Shown here in pieces: positions 40,568 through 47,972 of a stretch of DNA of 64,000 bases. The stretch is from positions 744,001-808,000 of the forward strand of contig CAVSPF010000003.1 of NCBI GenBank assembly GCA_963729995.1, read 5' to 3'. The stretch is from VRUE01 sp963729995. GTDB taxonomy: Bacteria > Actinomycetota > Thermoleophilia > Solirubrobacterales > 70-9. A model generated the notes under the pieces. It ran no database searches. It saw nothing but the letters and a program-made list of their open reading frames with translations, and was not told the origin of the DNA. Position 1 is the first letter of the stretch, and each line of letters begins with the position of its first letter. The position numbers were made by a program, and so were the translations under genes.

Positions 40568-41838
40568 CCTGCCGGCGGCTCCGCCTCGGTGGCGGCGGCG
40601 CGGGAGGAGCCGATCCGCCGGCAGGCCCGCAGGGCGCTCAGCACCCCGTCCTCGTGGAAGCCCCAGCCCCAGTAGGCGCCGCAATAGTGCGTGCGCCCGG
40701 TGCCGCTGATCTCGGCATGGCGGGCCTGGGCGGCGACGCCCTCGGCCGTGTAGACGGGATGGTCGTAGGAGACGCGGTGCAGCGCCTTCTCGGGGTCGAT
40801 CTCCTCGCCGCGGTTGAGCGTGACCAGGAACTCGCGGTCGGCCCGCAACCGCTGCAGGCTGTTCATCCAGTAGGTGACGGTGGCGCCCCTGGCCGGCTCC
40901 TCGGTGAGGTGGAAGTTCCAGCTGGACCAGGTGGCGCGGCGGCGCGGCATCAGCGAGGTGTCGGTGTGCAGCACAGCCTCGTTGCGCCGGTAGGGGATGG
41001 CGCCGAGGATCTCGCGCTCGGCCCCGGTCGGGTCGGCCAGCATCCTCAGCGCCTGGTCGGAGTGGGTGGCGATCACCACCTCGTCGAAGTCCTCGCTCTC
41101 GCATCCCTCCGCCGCGATCCGCACCCGGCCGGGCAGCCGCTCGATCCGTCGCACCGGCGCCCGCAAGCGGATGCGGTCGCGCCAGGGCGCCGTCATCGCC
41201 TTCACATAGCGGATCGAGCCGCCGGCGACGGTCCGCCAGCGCGGCCGGCCGCGGAGGCTGTACATGCCGTGGTTCTCGAAGAACTCGGCCATGAAGCTGG
41301 CGGGGAAGCTCCACATCTGCTCGCGGTCGGCCGACCAGACGGCGGAGATCTGGGGGACGATCAGCCGCTCGACGAAGTGCCGGGAGAAGCCCCTCTCCTC
41401 CAGCCAGTGCCCGAGCGAGGGAGCGGTCCCGCCCGTGCCGGCAAGCGCCCGTGCCTCGCAGTTGAAGCGGCGCCAGTCGCGCAGAATGGCGAGGAAGGAG
41501 GGGCTGAGCAGGTTGGCGCGGCGGGCGAAGAGGCCGCGCGGCGTCCCCGCGTACTCGAAGTCGCCGTGCCCGTCGGAGACCGAGAAGCTCATGTGCGAGG
41601 GCTGGGTGGCGACGCCCATCTCGCTCAGCAGCCGTTCGAAGTTGGGGTAGTTGCGGTCGTTGAAGACGATGAATCCGGTGTCGATCCAATGCGTCTCCTC
41701 CTCGGTGTCGACCCGGATCGTGTTCGTGTGACCGCCGACCCGATCGCCCGCCTCGTAGACGACGATCTCGTGCTCGCGGTGCAGCAGGTGAGCGGCGAGG
41801 AGCCCGGAGATGCCGGTTCCGACGATCGCGATCCTCAT
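40564..41838 (-). CDS. FAD-dependent oxidoreductase (amine-oxidase-like), lipid cluster
   Basis: The 424-residue product has the dinucleotide motif IAIVGTGISGLLAAHLL, YEAGDRVGGHTNTI, WIDTGFIVFNDRNYPNFERLL, VWSADREQMWSFPASFMAEFF and the C-terminal FAD contact HYCGAYWGWGFHEDG. This is the standard partner of DUF1365 and CFA synthase. It probably desaturates or oxidises fatty acyl chains. It is the first gene of the minus-strand operon. Confidence 0.9.
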   Translation of the reverse strand: MRIAIVGTGISGLLAAHLLHREHEIVVYEAGDRVGGHTNTIRVDTEEETHWIDTGFIVFNDRNYPNFERLLSEMGVATQPSHMSFSVSDGHGDFEYAGTPRGLFARRANLLSPSFLAILRDWRRFNCEARALAGTGGTAPSLGHWLEERGFSRHFVERLIVPQISAVWSADREQMWSFPASFMAEFFENHGMYSLRGRPRWRTVAGGSIRYVKAMTAPWRDRIRLRAPVRRIERLPGRVRIAAEGCESEDFDEVVIATHSDQALRMLADPTGAEREILGAIPYRRNEAVLHTDTSLMPRRRATWSSWNFHLTEEPARGATVTYWMNSLQRLRADREFLVTLNRGEEIDPEKALHRVSYDHPVYTAEGVAAQARHAEISGTGRTHYCGAYWGWGFHEDGVLSALRACRRIGSSRAAATEAEPPAG

Positions 41839-42154
41839 ATGCGGGCGACTACGCGGCGAAGCGGAGATCTGCTGGCAGGCTGGCGCTCAGTCGAAGCGGT
41901 TGCAATGAAGCGATAGCCGAGTAGTCGAGTGACAGTCTCAAAGCTACAGCCCGGCGATCGCGGGGCCCCGGGTGTGAAACCGAGCGCCGCTGAGCCGCCC
42001 CGGGTGGTCCCGAGGTGACAACGTTGGAAGGATCCAGGCCAGAACCTTATTGCGCCCTATCTGTTGCCCCGGCACTCCGGCCAACGCAATACCCAGACAG
42101 CGCTGCCGCATGGTGTGGCAATGATCTGCCGCGGATGCGGCTGTGGCTCTGGTC
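41839..42154. other. intergenic region
   Basis: About 315 bases upstream of the FAD oxidoreductase contain only short frames with poor codon use. No terminator or known motif is evident. It must hold the promoter for the operon on the minus strand. Confidence 0.4.
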
Positions 42155-42616
42155 CTAGGTGGTGGTGAAGTGGGCGGCGAGGGCGTCGCGGCGGAAGTCG
42201 AAGATCCGCTCGAGGTCGCGGCGTACGAAGAGGCTGTGGGCGAGCTCGCCGAGGGGCCCATAGGGAATGGCGTAGCGGACGCGGTCGTGGATCGTGCAAG
42301 TGTGCTCGCCGTCGGGCTCGAAGACGTGGGTGTGCTCCCAGAGCGAGTAGGGCCCGCGGGCCTGGCTGTCGCTGAATCGCAGAGGCGGCTCCCAGGTCTC
42401 GATCCGCGTCTGCCAGCGAATCGGGAAGCCGTGCAGGCGCAGCCGGTAGTCGAGCAGCGTCCCCGCGCCCATCGCGATCGGCCCCGGCGTCGTCACCCGG
42501 AAGTGGAGCCAGGGGGGCGTCATCGGCTCGAGGTTGACGGCGTCGGTGTAGAAATCGAAGGCGCGCTCGGCCGGGACGGGCACCCGCTGGCTGCGTTGCA
42601 GGATGTGCTCGCGCAC
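42155..42616 (-). CDS. SRPBCC (cyclase/dehydrase-like) protein
   Basis: The 153-residue product starts HILQRSQRVPVPAERAFDFYTDAVNLEPMTPPWLHF and continues with the SRPBCC strand pattern and RVRYAIPYGPLGELAHSLFVRRDLERIFDFRR. This is the common bacterial ligand-binding type with the TPPWLxF motif, often next to NAD-binding epimerase-like genes, as here. It is transcribed away from the epimerase-like gene at 42680. Confidence 0.85.
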   Translation of the reverse strand: MREHILQRSQRVPVPAERAFDFYTDAVNLEPMTPPWLHFRVTTPGPIAMGAGTLLDYRLRLHGFPIRWQTRIETWEPPLRFSDSQARGPYSLWEHTHVFEPDGEHTCTIHDRVRYAIPYGPLGELAHSLFVRRDLERIFDFRRDALAAHFTTT

Positions 42617-42679
42617 GGGTGCCAGTCTCGCAGGCCGGCGCCTCCGGTCAGGTAGCGTGGACCGATCCCACAGAGCACG

Positions 42680-43573
42680 TTGATCGCAGGTGCGACGGGT
42701 TTCGTCGGCGGCCGGCTGGCGGCGGCGCTGGCCGGTCCGGGGCCGGTGCGGTGCCTGGTCCGCGAGCGTTCTCGAGCGGCGAAGCTAGAGGGACTGGGCG
42801 TCGAGCTGCGGGTCGGCGATGTCACCGACGCGCCCAGCCTCGTCGGAGTGGGGGAGGGAGTCGACGTCGCCTACTACCTGGTCCACGCGATGGCCGGCGG
42901 CGCCGGCTTCGAGGAGCGCGAGCGGGTCGCCGCCGGCAACTTCGCCCGGATGGCAAAGCGCGAGGGCATCGGGCGCGTCGTCTACCTCGGCGGGCTCGGC
43001 CAGGAGGCCGAGTCCAAGCACCTGCGCAGCCGTCACGAGACCGCCCGCATCCTCGCCGCCGAGGGACCGCCACTCACTTACTTCCGGGCGGCGATGGTGG
43101 TCGGCGCCGGCAGCGAGTCGTACCGCACCCTGCGCTACCTGGTCGAGCGGCTGCCGGTGATGGTGGCGCCAAGCTGGCTGCGCACCCCGACCCAGCCGAT
43201 CGGGATCGACGCGACGATCGAGTACCTGCTGCGGGCGCCGGCGGTCCCCGAGTCGGTGGGCCGCGAGGTCCAGATCGGCGGACCGGACGTCCTCTCCTAC
43301 GCGGACATGCTCGACAGGATGGCGCTGGCGCTCGGCAAGGCGCCGCCCCGCAAGCTGCCGGTGCCGCTGATCACGCCGTGGCTCTCGGCGCTCTGGCTGG
43401 GACTTGTCACCCCGGTCGACACCAAGGTCGCCCGGCCGCTGGTCGAGGGGCTGAGGACGGCGACCGTGGTCACCGACCCGAGCGGGGCCGAGCCGTTCGG
43501 GATCGAGCCCGAGTCGTTCGACGAGGCGCTGCGGCGGGCGCTGGCGGAGGAGGAGGCGGGCGGCGCAGGGTGA
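42680..43573 (+). CDS. NAD(P)-binding atypical SDR (NmrA/YbjT-like)
   Basis: The 297-residue product has IAGATGFVGGRLAAALAG, CLVRERSRAAKLEGLGVELRVGDVTD, VDVAYYLVHAMAGG and VVYLGGLGQEAESKHLRSRHETARIL, typical of the atypical SDR group that pairs with SRPBCC proteins. TTG at 42680 is the only start because a TAG lies in frame 24 bases upstream. A TAGCGT hexamer at 42653 is a plausible -10. The substrate is unknown. Confidence 0.85.
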   Translation: MIAGATGFVGGRLAAALAGPGPVRCLVRERSRAAKLEGLGVELRVGDVTDAPSLVGVGEGVDVAYYLVHAMAGGAGFEERERVAAGNFARMAKREGIGRVVYLGGLGQEAESKHLRSRHETARILAAEGPPLTYFRAAMVVGAGSESYRTLRYLVERLPVMVAPSWLRTPTQPIGIDATIEYLLRAPAVPESVGREVQIGGPDVLSYADMLDRMALALGKAPPRKLPVPLITPWLSALWLGLVTPVDTKVARPLVEGLRTATVVTDPSGAEPFGIEPESFDEALRRALAEEEAGGAG

Positions 43574-43588
43574 GCTTCTCCCTCTACC

Positions 43589-43693
43589 TCAGCCGCGGCG
43601 CGGCGTTCGCGGGAAGAAGGCGCTCGTGTGGGCGACGTAGTCCGCGTAGCCCTCGCGCCGCCGGCTCAGCGAGCGCTCGAGCAGGGCGACGCC
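43589..43693 (-). pseudogene. C-terminal remnant of a DUF1295/steroid-reductase-like protein
   Basis: The minus strand encodes GVALLERSLSRRREGYADYVAHTSAFFP followed by RTPRRG and a stop, which is the characteristic end of DUF1295 proteins. The membrane part is absent because unrelated genes begin upstream. DUF1295 genes often belong to the same FAD/DUF1365/CFA clusters, so a member of that cluster has been truncated here. Confidence 0.55.
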
Positions 43694-43794
43694 GCTGACC
43701 GGTCGTTCACGACGTGCCCCGGCCGGGGGGCCGAGGTGCTGCTCCTCATCGATGGCCCGGGCCAGGAGCCCCGATACGCGAGCCGTTGTTGACA

Positions 43795-44217
43795 TTGTGC
43801 TACGTTGACAACCTGAGCGAGACCGCGAACGTATCGGTGCGCATCAACCGCGAGACGGCGGCGCGCATCCGGGCTCGCGCCCAGGCCCGCGGCGAGCGGC
43901 TCTCCGACGCCCTGCGCCGCTACGCCGAGGAGGGCGATCGCGCCGAGACCCATCCGGGGATCGTCTTTCGCTCCGGGCCGGCGGGGCGCCGCGCCGGCCT
44001 GGCGGGCGGCCCCGACGTCTGGGAGATCGTCCTGGCGCTGCGCGAGTCGGGAGACGGACCGCAGGCGGCCACGCGGCTGGCGGAGGAGCTGTCGGTCACC
44101 CCGGACCGGATCGCGGCGGCGCTTCGCTACGCGGCCGAGTTCCCCGAGGAGATCGAGGCCCGGATCGAGCTCCACGAGCGCGAGACCGCCCACTACGAGT
44201 CGCTCGCGAACGGCTGA
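43795..44217 (+). CDS. antitoxin-like protein with N-terminal ribbon-helix-helix and DUF433-like region
   Basis: The product contains ETANVSVRINRETAARIRARAQARGERLSDALRRY, a ribbon-helix-helix-like start. It then has HPGIVFRSGPAGRRAGLAGGPDVWEIVLALRESG, which resembles the antitoxins paired with DUF5615 toxins. The start is uncertain: TTG 43795, CTG 43813 (6 nt after TACGTT, matching the leaderless pattern) and GTG 43837 are all in frame. The DUF5615 gene follows after 29 bases. Confidence 0.65.
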   Translation: MCYVDNLSETANVSVRINRETAARIRARAQARGERLSDALRRYAEEGDRAETHPGIVFRSGPAGRRAGLAGGPDVWEIVLALRESGDGPQAATRLAEELSVTPDRIAAALRYAAEFPEEIEARIELHERETAHYESLANG

Positions 44218-44246
44218 GCGGGGCACTCGGCCCGATCCGCTTCAGC

Positions 44247-44615
44247 GTGAGGCTGCTGCTCGACGAGATGTACCCGGCCCGCCTCGCGCAGGCGCTGCGC
44301 GAGCGGGGCCTCGACGCCGAGGGGGTCGACGAGCGCCCACCCCTGCGCGGCCTCGCCGACGAGGAGCTGCTGGCGCTCGCCGCCCGCGAGGGACGGGCGC
44401 TGATCAGCGAGAACGTGGCCGACTTCATGCGCCTCTACGGCGAGTGGGGGGCCGCCGGGCGCGCCCACGCCGGGATCGTGATCGCCCTCTCCTCGCGCTT
44501 CTCGCGCACCCCGGCCGGCTACGAGGCGCTCCTCAGCGCACTCGCCGACCTGTGCTCGCAGCGGCCCGGGTGCGAGGGGCTCGCCGACGGAGTCCACTTC
44601 CTGGCTCGCCGTTGA
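44247..44615 (+). CDS. DUF5615 PIN-like protein, probable toxin
   Basis: The 122-residue product begins MRLLLDEMYPARLAQALRERGLDAEGV and has LADEELLALAAREGRALISENVADFMRL. These are the acidic positions of the PIN-like DUF5615 family (Asp in LLDE, Glu in ADEELL, Asn/Asp in ENVADF). PIN-domain proteins cleave RNA. Together with the preceding gene it forms a toxin-antitoxin-like pair. Confidence 0.78.
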   Translation: MRLLLDEMYPARLAQALRERGLDAEGVDERPPLRGLADEELLALAAREGRALISENVADFMRLYGEWGAAGRAHAGIVIALSSRFSRTPAGYEALLSALADLCSQRPGCEGLADGVHFLARR

Positions 44616-44636
44616 GGGCGCGCTCGCCGTCGCGGT

Positions 44637-45107
44637 CTACAGGCGTCCGGCCCTTTCCTCTTCGGCCATGAGGGCGCCGACCTCCTCAAGCGCCTCCTCG
44701 GGGCTGATACGTCGCCAGCGCTCTCGCCCTTCGCAGCCCGGGGGGTGGCGGTGGTAGGGCATCTCGGGATGGAGCTGCGGATCGAAGCAATACCGCAGCG
44801 CCAGCTCATCCACCTGCCCGTGGTAGGCGTAGCCGGCGAGCCAGTAGCCCTGCTCCTCGTGGGCGCCGTCGACCCGATCGCTTGACCAGAACTCGACGAT
44901 GCTGAAGGTGATGCGGGGATCGGGCTCGGCATCGTCGCCCTCGCCGCTCAGCGCGACACCCTTCAGCCGCACCAGTCCGAGCGGCGGGTCATCGCGCCAC
45001 TCGTTGGGGTCGCGGGCGCCGGGGTCGATCAGGTAACCGCGTCCGAACAGCAGCGCTTGGAGGCGCTCGAAGCGCTGGTAGGCGATCAGGATCGGCCGCT
45101 CCCGCAT
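44637..45107 (-). CDS. hypothetical protein, possibly DUF6516-like
   Basis: The 156-residue product contains ITFSIVEFWSSDRVDGAHEEQGYWLAGYAYHGQVDELALRYCFDPQLHPEMPYHRHPPGC (landmarks). The YAYH...LRY-x-FD...HPEMPYHRHP pattern is reminiscent of DUF6516, a small toxin-like family. The match is by eye and weak. It lies between a toxin-antitoxin-like pair and the excisionase-like gene. Confidence 0.5.
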   Translation of the reverse strand: MRERPILIAYQRFERLQALLFGRGYLIDPGARDPNEWRDDPPLGLVRLKGVALSGEGDDAEPDPRITFSIVEFWSSDRVDGAHEEQGYWLAGYAYHGQVDELALRYCFDPQLHPEMPYHRHPPGCEGRERWRRISPEEALEEVGALMAEEERAGRL

Positions 45108-45247
45108 CGGCGCGTTCTACCAGCGCGGCTGGATATCGCGCCTCGAGGGCGCCTGAGACGAGCTATGTCGAATCTCTGGATCTAGAGGATTACTTGGATG
45201 CAGCCGATATAGCTGCAACAATGCCTCAGGCCCAAGGAGGTGGCGAA

Positions 45248-45616
45248 ATGACCGAGCTCTCCGACCACTACATGCGCGTGCGGGACTACGCCCGCAAGTT
45301 CTCCCTCGACGAGTCGACCGTCTACAAGATGATCGACCGCGGCGAGATCAAGGCGATCCGCATCGGCAAGAAGACGCTCCGCATCCCCTCCAGCGAGCTG
45401 GAGCGCTACCTGGACCGCGAGCCCCTTACGGAGCCCGACCCCGCCGACTTGGATCGGCGCGTCGAAGCATTCCGCAAGGACAACGGGAAGGACCCCGGCT
45501 CCTTCGTCGAGGCCTGGCGCAGGGGTGAGATCGAGGACACCCCTGAGAACGCTGAGCTAGCGATCGAGGCCCTGGCGCTGCGCAGCGCCCTTGCTCGCCA
45601 GCACGTCCCTGCGTAG
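45248..45616 (+). CDS. excisionase-family helix-turn-helix protein
   Basis: The 122-residue product has YMRVRDYARKFSLDESTVYKMIDRGEIKAIRIGKKTLRIPSSELERYL, the winged-helix HTH_17 domain found in excisionases and element regulators. The ATG at 45248 has a very strong AAGGAGG site 7 nt upstream, which is rare in this window. It ends about 190 bases before the tRNA-Gly 3' repeat, where int and xis genes normally sit. No integrase gene accompanies it. Confidence 0.78.
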   Translation: MTELSDHYMRVRDYARKFSLDESTVYKMIDRGEIKAIRIGKKTLRIPSSELERYLDREPLTEPDPADLDRRVEAFRKDNGKDPGSFVEAWRRGEIEDTPENAELAIEALALRSALARQHVPA

Positions 45617-45656
45617 TCACCGCTCCTGAAAGTGGCCATTGGAACCGCATTCGGCA

Positions 45657-45690
45657 GTTTCGGGCACTTCTGGCCAGAAGTGCCCGAAAC
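45657..45690. repeat. 34-bp perfect palindrome
   Basis: GTTTCGGGCACTTCTGG is followed directly by its exact reverse complement CCAGAAGTGCCCGAAAC, with no spacer. Such length and perfection are unlikely by chance. It lies between the excisionase-like gene and the tRNA repeat and may bind a recombination or regulatory protein. A second inverted repeat CTATTTCC/GGAAATAG lies at 45715-45722 and 45761-45768. Confidence 0.75.
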
Positions 45691-45807
45691 GCTTCATATC
45701 CGCGCGCATCGCCGCTATTTCCGGTTCGGGCTGCGGTCGGCAGGCATTGCCAAAGCGGCTGGAAATAGGCATAATCAGGCGACTGCGGCTCCCGGAGACC
45801 TGGCCAA

Positions 45808-45850
45808 TTGCCATGCAGAAGGTCGAGGGTTCGAGTCCCTTCAGCCGCTT
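45808..45850 (+). repeat. 43-bp direct repeat, right copy (partial tRNA-Gly 3' end)
   Basis: These bases are identical to 23692-23734, from the anticodon loop to just past the end of tRNA-Gly(GCC). The 5' half of the tRNA is absent, so this copy is not a functional tRNA. It lies 59 bases before tRNA-Cys and marks the probable right end of the island. Confidence 0.8.
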
Positions 45851-45909
45851 CCCGAGACCGTCGCCGGGGGGATTCGTCCCGGTTCTCCCACTGTGCTTCG
45901 TCCCGTCTC

Positions 45910-45980
45910 GGCGCCCTGGCGGAGTGGTTACGCAGCGGCCTGCAAAGCCGTTTACACCGGTTCGATTCCGGTGGGCGCCT
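45910..45980 (+). tRNA. tRNA-Cys (GCA)
   Basis: The sequence has acceptor GGCGCCC/GGGCGCC, anticodon arm GCGGC-CTGCAAA-GCCGT with anticodon GCA, and T-arm CACCGG-TTCGATT-CCGGTG. CCA is not encoded. In many actinobacteria tRNA-Gly, tRNA-Cys and tRNA-Val are neighbours, as would be the case here without the island. Confidence 0.95.
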
Positions 45981-46028
45981 TTGGCTCTGGCAGGTAGTTA
46001 CCGGCTTGCTAGGGCCGTTTGCACGGCC

Positions 46029-47336
46029 TCACGGCCGCTTTCGGGAAGTCCCGATCGGGCCGTCGGTCCAAAAGTCCCGGGCGCCGGCGCGCCGGCTGCG
46101 CCACTGCTCGCCGCTGGTGATGAAGCTGGCAATGCCCGCCGCTTGGTCGGCGTCCTCCACCTGCCAGGCGCCGTTGACGGCGCCGGTAAGCCCTGCCGAG
46201 AGCGCCTCGAATCCCTGGGCGGTGTGTAGGTCGGCCTCGACCCCGTTGTTGACGATGAACTTCAGCTGCCGAACCGCCTGCTGGTTCTTGGCCAGCAAGA
46301 CCTCGATCAGCGCCTCGACTTCATCGCTCAGCCGCTCGTCCTCGACCACCCGATTCCACAGCCCCAGCTCGGCCGCGCGGCTCGCCGGGTGCAGCGCCCC
46401 GAGCAGGTTGACCTCCTTGGTCATCCGCCGTCCGATGAGCCGTGCCATCCGCGTCGTTCCGCCCCAACCGGGGGTGATGCCGACATCGACCTCGGGCATC
46501 CCCCAGATTGCGCGCCGAGTGGCGATCACGAAATCGCAAGCCATCGTGATCTCAAGACCGCCGCCGACCGCGTATCCGTCCACTGCCGCGATCGTCACCT
46601 TGTCCAGCTCCTCCAGCGTGTCGGCCATCCGCTGGTAGCCGCGCACGCGCCGCATGATCTGGTTGGCGTTGCCCCACAGCCCCATCTCGGTGATGTCGTC
46701 GCCGGCGCAGAAGGTTTCGCCGGCTCCGCCGACAACCAGAACCTTGACCGTCTCGGAGATCTGCACTTGCTCCAGTGCCGCGGTCAGCTCGTCGGAGAGC
46801 CGCATCGATAGCGCGTTGCGCCGCTCGGGGCGATTCAGCGTGATGCGGGCGACCGGCCCATCCTCCTCGTAGATCAGCTGCTCGAAGGCCGCCGACCCTT
46901 CCGTCTTCGCCTTGCCTTGCGGCGCCGGCGTCTGCACCCCGGGCAGGGCCGGGGGGCGGAGTGCCGCCGAGGCGGGGTCGTCGATCGCATAGCGCCAGCT
47001 CCCGTCGGCCTGGCGACGGGCCACCTCGGTGCTGGTTCCCTCAAAGCCGGTCTGCCCGCCACCCTCGCCCAGGGCGAAGGTCATCCGCCAGCGATTCGAG
47101 AGCAGCGCGATGTCACCCGCGAGGAGCGCCCGGCTCTCGCCGGCCTCGACCTGCGGCATCATCGACAGCAGGCCCTCGAGCTGCGCGCGGATCGACTTGC
47201 CGCCAGCCCTTGCCTCCCCGTCGGGGCCGACCAACGCAGCTCCCTCCTCATACAGCTCCAGCAGGCCGTCCAGGTCGCCGGCGCTGGCCCGCTCGGCGAA
47301 GAGACGGCTGAGGTCTTCGGGATTGTGTGCTGACAT
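46029..47336 (-). CDS. fusion of an NTF2/SnoaL-like domain and an enoyl-CoA hydratase
   Basis: The 435-residue protein has an N-terminal NTF2-like domain of about 125 residues (LSRLFAERASAGDLDGLLELYEEGAALVGPDGEARAGG...IALLSNRWRMTFAL). A linker and a complete crotonase domain follow: ARITLNRPERRNALSMRL, FCAGDDITEMG, VDGYAVGGGLEITMACDFVIATRRAIWGMPEVDVGITPGWGGTTRM (landmarks). Crotonases hydrate or rearrange acyl-CoA thioesters. The fusion is uncommon; the added domain may bind or modify a bulky substrate. The gene is divergent from a PadR regulator that shares its promoter region. Confidence 0.85.
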   Translation of the reverse strand: MSAHNPEDLSRLFAERASAGDLDGLLELYEEGAALVGPDGEARAGGKSIRAQLEGLLSMMPQVEAGESRALLAGDIALLSNRWRMTFALGEGGGQTGFEGTSTEVARRQADGSWRYAIDDPASAALRPPALPGVQTPAPQGKAKTEGSAAFEQLIYEEDGPVARITLNRPERRNALSMRLSDELTAALEQVQISETVKVLVVGGAGETFCAGDDITEMGLWGNANQIMRRVRGYQRMADTLEELDKVTIAAVDGYAVGGGLEITMACDFVIATRRAIWGMPEVDVGITPGWGGTTRMARLIGRRMTKEVNLLGALHPASRAAELGLWNRVVEDERLSDEVEALIEVLLAKNQQAVRQLKFIVNNGVEADLHTAQGFEALSAGLTGAVNGAWQVEDADQAAGIASFITSGEQWRSRRAGARDFWTDGPIGTSRKRP

Positions 47337-47361
47337 GAACGCCCTTCTCTCTACTTGACGG

Positions 47362-47393
47362 ATATATCGGAACAGTATACCGTACCGATATAT
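47362..47393. promoter_or_regulatory. AT-rich palindrome, probable PadR operator
   Basis: ATATATCGG (47362-47370) and CCGATATAT (47385-47393) are perfect arms around a central GTATAC (47375-47380). The site stands out in this GC-rich DNA. It lies between the divergent hydratase and PadR genes and touches the PadR start codon, so a bound repressor would control both. Confidence 0.65.
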
Positions 47394-47967
47394 GGAACTG
47401 AGCGGAACTGCATGCGTGATCCTCGGGATGCTGCGGATCGAACCGATGTCCGGCTACGAGATCAAACAGGCCGTCGACCAGTCGACCCGCTTCTTCTGGG
47501 CGGCGAGCTACGGGCAGATCTACCCAGAGCTGCGGCGCCTGGAGCGCGAAGGGCTGATCGAGGGCGAACAGGCCCCGCGCGGTGCGCGACGGCGGACCGT
47601 CTACACGCTCACCCGCAAGGGTGAGGATGTGTTCGGGGCCTGGCTCGAGGAGCCGCCGGCGCCGCCAGAGCTGCGATTCGAGGGTCTGCTGAAGCTCTTC
47701 TTCCTGCGTGACGAGGAGCGCGAGACGGCGCGGCGCCAACTTCAGAGCATGAGGCGCCAGAACAGCGCTGCGCTGCGACGGCTGGTGGAGATCGAAGCGG
47801 CGGCGCGCGAGTCGCCGCAGGGCTCCCAGCTGCTCGTGTTGCGATCGGGCATCGCCGCGCTCGAGGCGGTCGAGGGGTGGCTGGAGCAAGCCGAGCGTCG
47901 ACTCACCGAGGCGCCCACGGAGGCCCGCCAGCGCCGACCCAAGAGCACCCCACACGCCAAGGACTGA
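47392..47967 (+). CDS. PadR-family transcriptional regulator
   Basis: The 191-residue product has the PadR winged helix: CVILGMLRIEPMSGYEIKQAVDQSTRFFWAASYGQIYPELRRLEREGLIEGE (landmarks), then RRTVYTLTRKGEDVFGAWL. A long C-terminal helical region for dimerisation follows (residues 95-175). The ATG overlaps the probable operator. It likely represses itself and the divergent hydratase-fusion gene. Confidence 0.92.
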   Translation: MELSGTACVILGMLRIEPMSGYEIKQAVDQSTRFFWAASYGQIYPELRRLEREGLIEGEQAPRGARRRTVYTLTRKGEDVFGAWLEEPPAPPELRFEGLLKLFFLRDEERETARRQLQSMRRQNSAALRRLVEIEAAARESPQGSQLLVLRSGIAALEAVEGWLEQAERRLTEAPTEARQRRPKSTPHAKD

Positions 47968-47972
47968 CCGAA

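Noticed and set aside
45808..45850. Second functional tRNA-Gly
   Set aside because: The copy starts in the anticodon loop; the 5' acceptor strand, D-arm and 5' anticodon stem are missing. It is best explained as an attachment-site duplicate.
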